Shown in pieces: positions 50,256-60,620 of a DNA stretch of 64,000 nt. The stretch's first letter is position 1; the number at the start of each line of letters is the position of its first letter. The position numbers and the translations under genes were made by a program. A model generated the notes under the pieces. It did not search any database. It had not been told where the DNA came from and saw only the letters and a list, made by a program, of their open reading frames with translations. The DNA comes from Hyalella azteca (Eukaryota; Arthropoda; Malacostraca; Amphipoda; Hyalellidae): contig NW_025931666.1 of NCBI RefSeq assembly GCF_000764305.2, positions 1 through 64,000 of the forward strand, in the 5' to 3' direction.

Positions 50256-50385
50256 CCCGACTCGATCTTGTTCGCCATTCGCCGAACTTTGGCAATTTCA
50301 GGAGCGAAATCAGGCTTCTCATTTCCCCGAGCTGCGACATCACATCGGATCTGATCCCGCGAATGAGGGCGATCACACTTGGAAG
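50256..50385 (+). CDS. Exon-like block B, unknown protein
   Basis: It is a paralogue of 38376-38501 with an acceptor-like TTTTGCTACAG and a donor-like GGAAG|GTGAAA. It is 130 bases long, with a net 4-base length difference near its 5' end. It therefore starts in a different phase but ends in the same phase. It reads ELWQFQERNQASHFPELRHH and SDPANEG. Differences from block A fall in three short clusters (DLG/NQA, RPI/HIG, ISS/DHT). Confidence 0.4.
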
Positions 50386-50894
50386 GTGAAAAACGTCTTT
50401 TTTTGAGGGGATTTTGAATTTAAAATTAGTATAGCGAGGTCCTCAAGAAGTTAAATTCCGGATCAGTATACTAATGTTCACTTAGCGAAAGGTTTTATAA
50501 TAATAAATGTGGACAATAATAAACGTTTTGCCTGTCAATTCCCAAAATGAATGTCTCGCAAGACACTTTTAAGAAAACACTCCATTTTTTCCATTGACCT
50601 AGGAGAGAAAATGAGTGCTCATCGGTGCAGAAGACCTTCAAATTTTGCATATATAACTCTGACTTAAATATCAGAATAATCCACTGTAAATTTGGGTTCA
50701 CTTCATGGGTTTTTAGAGGTGAGTCAATCGTAACTCGGCCACCTAAAGTATCCAGCCGCTAATTAAAGCCTGTTTAGGATGTTACATGAGAAAAATATAT
50801 GGATCATAAGATATACTTGGAATGAATGTCTGTCTGATAGCAGTGATCAGGCAGCCTCAAGCTCGCTCTGAAATTGTAGACACTCAATCAAGCT

Positions 50895-51450
50895 GACAGA
50901 GATCAGCTATATGGTATCGGTGTCCTCACCTGACAACAGCTATTAATCACTCCAACTTACAGAGGCCAGCTATGGTCTCCCCAGCTGACGGAGATCAGCT
51001 ATGACCTCCCCAACTGACAGAGACCAGCAATGGTCCTATGATATGATCTCCCTAGCTGACAGAAATCAGCTATGGTCTCTCCAGCCGACAGATCAGCCAT
51101 GATCTCTCCAGCGGAAAAGATCAGCTAAGATCTCCCTAGTTGATATAGAGATCAGCCATAATCTCTCCAGCTGACAGAGACCAGCTAGTGTCTCCCCAGT
51201 TGACAGAGACCAGCTATTGTCTCCCCAGTTGACAGAGACCAGCTTTTGTATCCTTAGTTCAGAGACCAGCTATTGTCTCCCCAGCTGACAGAGACAAGCT
51301 ATTGTCTCCCCAGTTGACAGAGATCAGCTATTGTCTCCCCAGCTGACAGAGACAAGCTATTGTCTCCCCAGTTGACAGAGATCAGCTATTGTCTCCCCAG
51401 CTGACAGAGATCAGCTATTGTCTCCCCAGTTGACAGAGATCAGCTACAAT
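50895..51450. repeat. 29-bp tandem repeat, about 18 copies
   Basis: GACAGAGATCAGCTATTGTC then TCCCCAGCT repeats. The left half is degenerate and the right half (51180-51440) nearly uniform, which suggests recent expansion on the right. Confidence 0.95.
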
Positions 51451-51849
51451 GTCTGTCACCAGCAACAATTCTTCAGGCTCCATCCTTCCCTGAGCGCGTT
51501 GCTCGCTTCGGCCGTGATTGGGCTATTACAGGAAGTTCCGTCAGCCAAAGAAATAATTGCGCAAGGAAGTTTGATCAGACTCCATAATAGTCACAGAGCA
51601 TCTCGACTAATCCTGATGTGAATTATCGGTGAATTAACGTTGGATTCAACTCAAACTTGTTTAAAAATCTATACGACTCATGGTTTCTCATTTGACACGT
51701 AGGTTGCTGCACATACATAGGCCATTGATGCTTAAAATATTTTACTTTGTCAGGTGTAATAGAATAAATATATGTAAAAATGTAAAATTAGGTACAGTAT
51801 ATATATATATTGATTAATTATTAATAAAATAAGTGGTAAGGCGATGGCT

Positions 51850-52041
51850 CTATATGCAGAGCGCCATGGCTTGATCGAACCATCGCCGCGCTCAACAGAT
51901 TGGCCAACTTCCACGCGCTGGCGCCGCAAATTGAAAAAGTTAAAATGTTGATCTCAGGTGTGGGCATGTTTAGGAAGTGTTGAAGAGCCCGGGCTTAAAG
52001 TTGTCACTCGATAACATCGAAACATCGCTGACTCTGACGAC
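51850..52041 (-). mobile_element. Dispersed repeat of about 190 bp, copy B (inverted)
   Basis: Its reverse complement matches 35537-35727 nearly base for base, including AGCCCGGGCTCTTCAACACT and GGCGCCAGCGCGTGGAAGTT. Copies 16 kb apart in opposite orientation point to a transposed element. Confidence 0.88.
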
Positions 52042-52534
52042 TCAATTTATCGATTCTTTTAAATTTGAAGCATTATTTTATTTATTCGACAATGTTTATA
52101 AAACAATTTAATTTTTTGACCTCAGTGAGAAGCGAAGATCTGCTAGAAAATGTTCTTCGGGTCACAATGAAAAGAACAATTCTTTTAAAAAGCATTGAAA
52201 AGAACATAAGAGCAATTTTTATTGTTTTGAAACAATGAAAAGCAGTGAAAAGTTTATAAATTCGTCCTTTTATCCAAGTTGTATAACATTTCTTCCCCGA
52301 CCTTAATCAGAGAATTGAATCACTAAATAAACCAATTGGCATTGGTGCCAACACTCGTAATAATCACGATACACAAATAAGCGTTAAAATTTATTCCATC
52401 AATTGTCTGTGTAAACAAACTTTAGAGGGTCGATTGTCCTAGTAAAATTTGCTTGATGCACTTAATAGCAAATGTTAGCCAACCTTTTCATCAACGTTGC
52501 ACTATTAATCATGATCCTTACACAAACCTGCGAT
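52042..52534. other. Intergenic, nothing identified
   Basis: AT-rich sequence with AAAAGCATTGAAAAGAACA-like redundancy near 52140-52250. Confidence 0.4.
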
Positions 52535-52760
52535 TAGCCTCATCAGCTCCATCAGCATCTTTAGCACCTCTAGCACCATCAGCATCCCTAGCACCATCAA
52601 AGTCCCCAGCACTATCAGTACCCCCGGCAAATCTAGCACACTCAGTTCCTCAGCACCCCCAGCCCCATCCGCACTCCTAGCACCATCAACACCACCATGC
52701 ACCCCAGGCTCCATCATCACCCACAGCAGACCATCAGCACCATAAGCACCACCATGCACC
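52535..52760. repeat. Imperfect CATCAGCACC-rich repeat
   Basis: Short irregular units such as AGCACCATCAGCATCCCT and CCATCAACACCACC follow one another. Open frames on both strands arise from this composition. Confidence 0.85.
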
Positions 52761-53034
52761 AGAAGCAACCTGGTGGGTGCTGGTGGTGTGGCAGAACCAC
52801 CTGACCACATACGTATACAAGCGCTTGAAGAGATGGTTGACTTTGATGGATATGAAACGAAGAGTAAAATTCTACGACCATAACGGGTTTGCTGAGCATT
52901 ATTAGTCCAGCGATACGATCAATTTCGCTCAAGAAGAATAGGCCCAAGTTTCTTGCTCATTCTGCCGGCCGCTGAGGACGCGGCTGCAGAGACGCAGAAT
53001 TTCTGTGCGCCTCACTATACCGATGTTGTTCATG

Positions 53035-53145
53035 GTGATGTAGATGTTGTTGCTGCTGTTGATGTTGTTGCTGCTGTTGATGTTGTTACTGCTGTTGACA
53101 TTGTTGCTTCTGTTGATGTTGTTGCAGTCTTTAAAATAATTGATG
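53035..53145. repeat. 18-bp GTTGATGTTGTTGCTGCT repeat
   Basis: Units of 18 bp (GTTGATGTTGTTGCTGCT and variants) over about 110 bp give an N-N-S-rich or V-D-V-V-A-A frame depending on strand. No protein context was found. Confidence 0.88.
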
Positions 53146-54100
53146 TTGTTACTAAAATATTTATGAAACTGATGTGGTAGCTTATGCAGACTATACGGAC
53201 ATGATTGTTTTTGCAACGGCTAATGTTGCCAATATTGTTTTTTGCTGGAGTTATGCTACAATAAAGTCTGATATTGACGTTATTAATGCTAAAGCGGAAA
53301 ATTTTGGTCCTCTATATTGTTTTTCTGCAATCTAATAATTTTAGCGTCGGTTCCGCAGTTGTTATCGATATGGCGGTTGTATTAGTCATAAACATGGAGG
53401 CATAGAAAACTGTAAGGAAATTCATGGATTTTCATTGAATCAATCGCGATTTTACTGCAGTTTTTACTGTCAACGTGCCTCGGAATGACAGTAACGTGAA
53501 TCAAATAACATCCGATTGATAGAACACGGTGGCAGTAGTATCGCTCTTATTTATGTTTGAATTTTGCATAGCTTCGCGGTGAACAGTGAGACGTTTCATT
53601 GTCTCCAAGCGATTTTGAAATTTTACTACGTGTCCACATTATTTATTTAAGATTCATGATCTGGCAAGCGCTGTACATTTTCAAACTAAATCCTTGTCTG
53701 ACAATGCTTATAGATCTTGACCGTTTGGAATTGTTGATAGTTATGTTATACGAAAGAAAATATTATGTTGGAATTAACTCTCATGTAGCAATGAAGAAAT
53801 ATAAAGCAGGAGCAACGTACGTGGCTCACATCGAGGTGTGCGTTAGGTCACAGGTCCATAGCAGCACAATTAGTCTCCGTCGCATACAGGGTTCATGTGT
53901 AACTGTCCTTGAAATTGTTACAGCTCCGCTATACTTTCCTCAGCTCTGGGTTACGCAGTAAACGCGCTTTATAAGCCAAGCTCATTGCCGACTTTTGGCC
54001 CCCTAAAATGATCTAAATGTAACGATCAAACGGGACGATGCAAGTGCAAAATCATTCGAAATCGCAGACCATGGATGTCAGTCCTCTCACGGAACTGGTC
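53146..54100. other. Intergenic with one unassigned ORF
   Basis: The longest non-repetitive ORF is 53599-53961 (+), 120 codons. I see no domain, signal peptide or splice support, so I do not call a gene. Confidence 0.35.
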
Positions 54101-54336
54101 GCATTCCATGCTGCACTAGCATTCCTTGCTGCACTAGCATTCCCTGCTGCACTAGCATTCCTTGCTGCACTAACATTCCTTGCTGCACTAACATTCCTTG
54201 CTGCACTAGCATTCCTTGCTGCACTAACATTCCTTGCTACACTAACATTCCTTGCTGCACTAGCATTCCTTGCTGCACTAGCATTCCTTGCTGCACTAGC
54301 ATTCCTTGCTGCACTAGCAATCCCTGCTGCATTAAA
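54101..54336. repeat. 18-bp tandem repeat, about 13 copies, open on both strands
   Basis: ATTCCTTGCTGCACTAGC repeats with an 18-bp period. The + frame reads AFLAAL/TFLAAL, the - frame SAARNA/SAARNV. The unit length keeps the frame, so long ORFs follow automatically. Confidence 0.95.
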
Positions 54337-56380
54337 ATTTCGAGGTGCAATTGCATTCTGTGATGCTCTAGCATTCAATTCTGCACGATGTGGTATGTTG
54401 CAGCAAAATCATTGCAGCACTCATACCTAATTCTTCAAATAGCAATCATCGTTTTAGATTTGTGTAATGTAATTGTTTAGTCACGCGTCCAGTTCGTTTG
54501 TATTCATATGTATTCAGAGTAATGAGTTCAGAGTAATATGTTGAGAGAAATTTATATTTGTTCAAAGTTATATGTTTAGAGTAATTCATATGTGTCCAGG
54601 GTAATATGTATAGTTAACACAACTCACAACAGCTATAATGCCTTACCATCGAACTTATTCTGAATCATTGTTAGCTGAATTATTAAGTTGAGAGGAGACT
54701 CGTGTAGAGTGTGTGAAGTGCAAGTGATGAGTACCCTGGAATACCGCATCCTGCTATGCACTTTAATGGAGGAATTTAGAGGTACTGTCACTTATGTTAA
54801 ACCAACGTTATTATCAGCTCGAAAATTATCTCAAATGTCTTGTGGCTCAAAATGCTTACATTTATTGAAATGATTGAATGAAATTTTGCATCGAGCCTTG
54901 ACGACAAGCATTCCAAAATGAATATTTTTGTTTTCTCTGCCTAGCCAAACAGAGAGATGTTTGATAAAGAATAAACATCGATCAAAAATATTTGTTAAGA
55001 TTAACCCTTTTTCCGCTGTTGCACAGTACATGGCCTAGAGCTTGGATATCGACATCTTGGATCGGTTGGCTGTAAGCAAACTCGATACATATATATCGGT
55101 GTCTCTTATGGTTCAGACATACGGATACTATAAACTTCATGGCTTCTCTCTGGAGACTTTAACGATGGTCGTATGATACGCTGTCGTATCTCAAAAAGTT
55201 CTTGAATAGCGAGCTAGTGATAAGCGAACCAGCCATACGGAAGTCGAGATACGCTACGAACGCCCCTCGATCTGACTGAGCACGAGCGCCGAAATGAGGG
55301 TTAACCATGTTGAGGGAAACTTAGACATTCTTCAATCTCAAAGTAAATTTATCGTTAAAGATGAAACTTTTTGAGGCCGGACTGTTATTTATCGCTAACA
55401 GTCTACAAAATTCTAGTAAAAAATGATGGCTTTAATATGACACGGGGACGAGTTTTTTTATCTACTTTTTGCATTGGATGAATATAAATGTTCGATTAAT
55501 AAATCTTAGTGATTTAATTTACGGCTCTGTGATATAATAGCATAATTGGCATGATGTGATAATGTTACGTAGACATAACGCAGGACATTATACCACATTT
55601 GATATAGTGTATATTAATTCTTGACATGTTTACTGGTGTAAATTAAACAAGTTAAAGTGTAAAAATTTGGTTTTAGTAGCATAGCACATTAGTTTGAAAC
55701 GCCTTATAAATTTGCGAGCAAAATTTTACAACTGCAATGGCCGTAGCAGAGCTGTACAACAATGAAATATTTTATCTAAACAAAACCATTCAATTGAGAC
55801 TCTGGTCTAATTTACGTTTACATCCGTGGGTCATTCTTCTTGTCGTTCTCGTCAGAAAATTGGTATTAGTATAAATGTTTATGTTAGTTGATAACATTTA
55901 TAAAATGTTTCAGTGTTCCGAAGTATATTGCTCGGCTGTTAATGAGACATTTTAAGAGAATATTGACTTAATTCGTAGTATGAAAACCTAAATTACTCAG
56001 TCGAACTAAATATAAGAGATATTACAGCTAGTCACATCCGGTAGGTAGAGCATTGTGAACGACACCTGAGAACAGACTAGTGTAGCAGGTTATATTCTGA
56101 AACTAAAGAGTTCAACAATGGAGCATATATAATTAAATTTGAAACCGTTGATTCACTCCGCATAACAAGATTATATTATTATCCAACTGCATGGTAAAAA
56201 AGTGAGGCAGCTGAACTAAAGTAATTAAAACACCTTTTAACACGTCTGCGGCATGAGCTATCGCACCTATGTAGACAAAATAATGCTATGGAAGTTATGA
56301 TGAGTTCGGGACTTCCCAGTCTCCGGTCACGCTGATGCGCCGCCTTCGTCGTCCTCCGTCTCTGAGTCGTCGCTAGGCAG
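54337..56380. other. Intergenic, nothing identified
   Basis: Repeated TTCAGAGTAATATGT phrases occur near 54515-54610. No exon was recognised. Confidence 0.4.
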
Positions 56381-58546
56381 GTCACCCCGCCCTCGGGTTC
56401 CGGATGTAACGTTGGACTTATTCCGTTATATGTTTGCCCTCCTTTGGGCCAGCTGATGCAAGATGCTGTTGCTTGTTACTTGCTGAGGGTAATTTCCCAT
56501 TACTGGACAATCAGAGATCTTTCTCAAACAATTGTCCAGTCGTCTCTTGAAAGTTGCAGGGGTGAACTGCCCTTCTTAGCTCTTTTGGCAGGGCATTAAA
56601 GAGCCTCGGTCAATCAACGGGCAGTGATCCCTCACGGAGAGTCTGTATACTCTGGCCGCGGCGCGGTTGCTAAATGGGGGAATCTTGCACAGTCTCCCCC
56701 TCCTTTCGTGGTAACGTGCCACTATTCTGGAGGTCTCACTCTCTAAGTTGGGAGCCAGTTCGGTTATCATCTTCCAAGTGTACAGTATGATATACCTCTC
56801 TCTTCTCTCCAGTGAGTACAGTCCCACGTGTTTCAGCCTTTCCCAGTAGTTCAGGTTCAGCTCCCTCATGCCGCTGATCCTGTACGTGAAGGTCCGCTGC
56901 ACTGCCTCTAATTTTCGCACCGCACCCGCCCTGAGTGGCGTAAAAAGTTGGCAGCAATACTCAAGATTGGGGAGCACGAGGGCTCTGAAGAGTGTAATCA
57001 TTGGTGCCGCTTCTCTCGTTCGAAATGTCCGCCATACCCACCCCATCCGTTGCCGGCTGCGCGCGAATATTTCCTCGATATGGGCATCGAACGTGGCTTC
57101 AGTACTCATCAACACTCCGAGATCTCGAACTAGTTGCTTCTCATCAATTTATGTGCCATCTGATGCCAAGACCTCTCGCAGTCTAGGTCATTTGTGATCT
57201 TCATCAGCACTCTTGTATCCGCAAATGACGATGTAAATGCGTGGGTGAGTTCTGAGTCAATATCGGCAATGTGGATGAGAAAGAGGATCGGTCCAAGCAC
57301 TGAGCCCTGCGGAACTCTGCTTTTCACCTTCGCTTCTCTCGATTTCGAGTTTCCTATTGCGACAGCTTGTACTGTAAGGAAGTTGTGGATCCACCTCAAC
57401 AGGCTTCCTCCTACCCCCAACAGCCTCAGCATTCTAAAGAGCACCCAATGGTCAACTTTGTCAAAAGCTTTAGCAAAGTATAGGTATACCACGTCCACGC
57501 CAACTTTCTTCCCCAGCTGGGCCACAAGACGGTGATGGTGCTCCAGTAACGGCGACAAACAGGGACGATTACGCCGGAAACCATGTTGTCCGTTATTGTG
57601 TAGGTCATGCAGCCTCTTCCATATACCGGACCAGCCTCCTGAGCACTACCTTCTCAAAAACCTTGATCACATGTGAGGTCAAGGTCACAAGTCTGTAATT
57701 TTGGGGTCTGTCCCTCGGACCTCCTCTGTGGATTGGCATTATCAGTCCCACTTTGAGACCCTCAGGGATAGTTCCCTCCGTTATCGAGGCTTTCCAGAGC
57801 ATTGTGAGCAGAGCCTTCAGTGCTCCAACACACTTCTTCAACAGCACTGCCGGAACTCCATCGGGTCCTGGTGCTGAAAACGTCGCCAGTTCTTTGATAC
57901 TTATTTCCATGTCCTCTGGTTCAAACTTAATGTTCTCCAACCCTCTACTGCCTGGCAGCACCTGGAGAACTTAAATTTCATTCTCCTCCCTTGAGTAGCG
58001 GGTGTTACTGAACACTGATTCAAACTGTGATCCCAGTAACTCACGCATGCCATGGTTATCTCCGACAATGATTTCGTTATCCTTGAGCGGGCCTACTGGC
58101 GTCTGTATTTTAGCCTTTGACTGGGGGACAAAATACTTGGGGTTCTCTACTAGTCTCTGTCTCCTCATGTCACCAGTGGATTAAGCTATTTGTTTATTTA
58201 ATCACTTGCGTTTTCTCATAAGGATTCGTCGGTCTCTCGGAATGCTGCGGACTTTAGGGCATATTTTTCTCGGGGTATGACGCACACATACCTGTGCTAG
58301 TTTCTCACACAGTTTTGTGTAAATTTCCTCCCCATTCATCTCGTGGAACTCCACTCTCCAATCGATTTCGTTAATTTCGTTTCAAATTGCCATCCAATCC
58401 GTCCTTCGATTGTGGAAGTTAAGTCCTGCCAGTCCCTCTTGGGGTAAAGACCTGGACAGGTGTTCAATTCCAATTATCAAACACCATTCTTCCATTATTA
58501 GTAAAGAAGAGATCGAGTATATTGTGTTCTCTTATCGGCGACCGTA
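56380..58546 (-). pseudogene. Degenerate non-LTR retrotransposon (reverse transcriptase), jockey/CR1-like
   Basis: On the - strand the order is an endonuclease-tail/linker part (REHNILDLFFTNNGRMVFD near 58520, RDRRILMRKRK near 58240), then reverse transcriptase blocks: SAPGPDGVPAVLL near 57870, NYRLVTLTS near 57690, AKAFDKVDH near 57470, PQGSVLGPILFL near 57300, and a C-terminal domain (LVLPNLEYCCQLF near 56960, RDLGVLMSTEATFD near 57120). It is broken: an in-frame TAA at 57971-57973, a frameshift near 57605-57625, and a further frameshift near 56640. The first catalytic aspartate is replaced by tyrosine (57478-57480), the FADD motif has lost one aspartate (57217-57219), and about 45 codons are deleted near 57120-57175. 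The 5' part of the element is missing, and a satellite array begins right there. Confidence 0.93.
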
Positions 58547-58985
58547 TCTGCGGCAACCGTACCGCTCACGGCGCATAAAGCCATCGGCGTTGCACTATAT
58601 CAGTGGCACACCGACTGCTGCTCACAGCGCATAAAGCCATCGGCGTTGCACTATATCAGTGGCACACCGACTGCTGCTCACAGCGCATAAAGCCATCGGC
58701 GGTGCACTATATCAGTGGCACACCGACTGCTGCTCACAGCGCATAAAGCCACCGGCGGTGCACTATATCAGTGGCACACCGACTGCTGCTAACAGCGCAT
58801 AAAGCCACCGGCGGTGCACTATATCAGTGGCTCAACGACTGCTGCTCACAGCGCATAAAGCCACCGGCGGTGCACTATATCAGTGGCACACCAACTGCTG
58901 CTAACAGCGCATAAAGCCAACGGCGGTGCACTATATCAGTGGCTCAACGACTGCTGCTCACGGCTCATAAAGCTATCGGCAGTCT
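58547..58985. repeat. 56-bp satellite, about 7.5 copies
   Basis: GCATAAAGCC starts at 58573, 58629, 58685, 58741, 58797, 58853 and 58909, always 56 apart, with a diverged copy near 58965. Each unit contains GCACTATATCAGTGGC. Some variants (GCTAACAGC versus GCTCACAGC, CTCAACGACTG) alternate in later units, a hint of a 112-bp dimer. Confidence 0.96.
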
Positions 58986-59548
58986 ATATTTAATTTTGAT
59001 CAGGGCAGCCGTCCAATTTCCGTAACTAAATGTGACGTCGAATTATTTGTTGATGGTATAATGTTTATTTATATATGATTATTAATTATCACAGAAAATG
59101 CAACCACAACATATGTAAATTATTCGATACTACAATACTGAATGACAGAAACGATTCATTATTATTTCTAGATGCAGACGAGATCGTTCTGTTCTCGCTG
59201 GTCTCGAAGCAGCAAAACCCAGACAGGATATGCGAGCTGACGTCGTCGCCAGATGTGCAAGCAATATCATTTGTTTTATCACCGGCTTGGCAAGGATGAA
59301 GGAGCTTATCCATTAATATATTCATATAATAATGCATACATGCTGCAGGTGAGGAAGTCTCGGGTTATGCGTTCCTCGAGACTGAACTTGAGGAACAATT
59401 TAACTTCGTGAGCAGCATTTTAATTCATGAAAACTCGTTTACTTGCGACACGTCTTGGGGGAGGCAAGGTAAGCGAGATATTAATTTCAGGATAGAAAAT
59501 AAAACCACTTGTATTGGATCACATGAATTTTTGACGGGCCACCAATCT

Positions 59549-59905
59549 AGTGGCTCTGGATCAGATGGATCTCCTCAAGGCCAATGATATCATGGTACTG
59601 GATCAGATGGATCTCCATGAGCCACTGATCTCATTGCTCTGGATCAGATGGATCTCCACGAGCCACTGATCTCATTGCTCTGGATCAGATGGATCTCCAT
59701 GAGCCACTGATCTCATGGCTCTAGATCAAATGGATCTCCTCAAGGCCAATTATATCCTAGCTCAGGATCAGATGGATCCCCACAAGCCACTGATCTCATG
59801 ACTCTGGATCAAATGGATCTCCTTAAGGCCAATTATATCCTAGCTCAGGATCAGATGAATCCCAACAAGCCACTGATCTCATGACTCTGGTCCCATGGAT
59901 CTCAG
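59549..59905. repeat. 41-bp tandem repeat
   Basis: GGATCAGATGGATCTCC recurs at about 59558, 59600, 59641, 59682 and 59723, so units are 41-42 bp, each also holding AGCCACTGATCTCAT. Two later units (CTCAAGGCCAATTATATCCT) form a larger two-unit repeat. Confidence 0.93.
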
Positions 59906-60059
59906 AAATCATATCAATGTTAGGAAAGCAGCACAATAAATATTCAATTGCTAAGATTGACACACATATCTCGCATTAACCTGTGCACCTATATTCAGCC
60001 ACTCAACTTTGAGCTCACAATCAACCACTTGCAATATTGTTGGCATTATATAAATAAAA

Positions 60060-60620
60060 GATGATATCCAACATATCCATGTGCGGGTATCCTACTCATA
60101 CAATTGAAGGTATGCTATTCATCTCTATTAAGGCATCCTACTCGTCCATGTGCGGGTATCCTACTCATACAATTGGGGTAAGCTATTCACCCATATTAAG
60201 GCATCCTACTCATCCATATTAGGGTATTCTACACATCCGTGTTAGGTTATTCTACTCTATGTGGGTACCCAACTAATCTATTTGAGAGAATCCAACTCAA
60301 CTAGATAAGGGTATCACACTCATCCATATGAGTATTTTACACAGCTGTCACGGGTATTCTACTCGTCCATAAGAAAGGTATACTACTTTTCCGTATGAAC
60401 CTATCCTACTCATTCATTTAAGTTGTCCTACTCATCCATTTAAGTTATCATACTCATCCATTTAAGTAATCCTACTCATCTATATGAAAATATCTCACTC
60501 ATCTATTTTAGAGGATCATATTATCCAAATGAGGAAATTCTACAGAGCTGTCATGGGTACTCCACTCATCAAAAAGAGGGTATCCCACTCACCCATAAGA
60601 GGATATCCTGCACAGCTGTC
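60060..60620. repeat. Diverged 20-26 bp CCTACTCATCCAT repeat
   Basis: Irregular units of TATCCTACTCATCCATRT run for more than 500 bp with variable spacing, clearly related but old. Confidence 0.8.

Noticed and set aside
53599..53961. 120-codon + strand ORF
   Set aside because: Non-repetitive, but with no domain, conserved motif or splice support visible. Left as unassigned.
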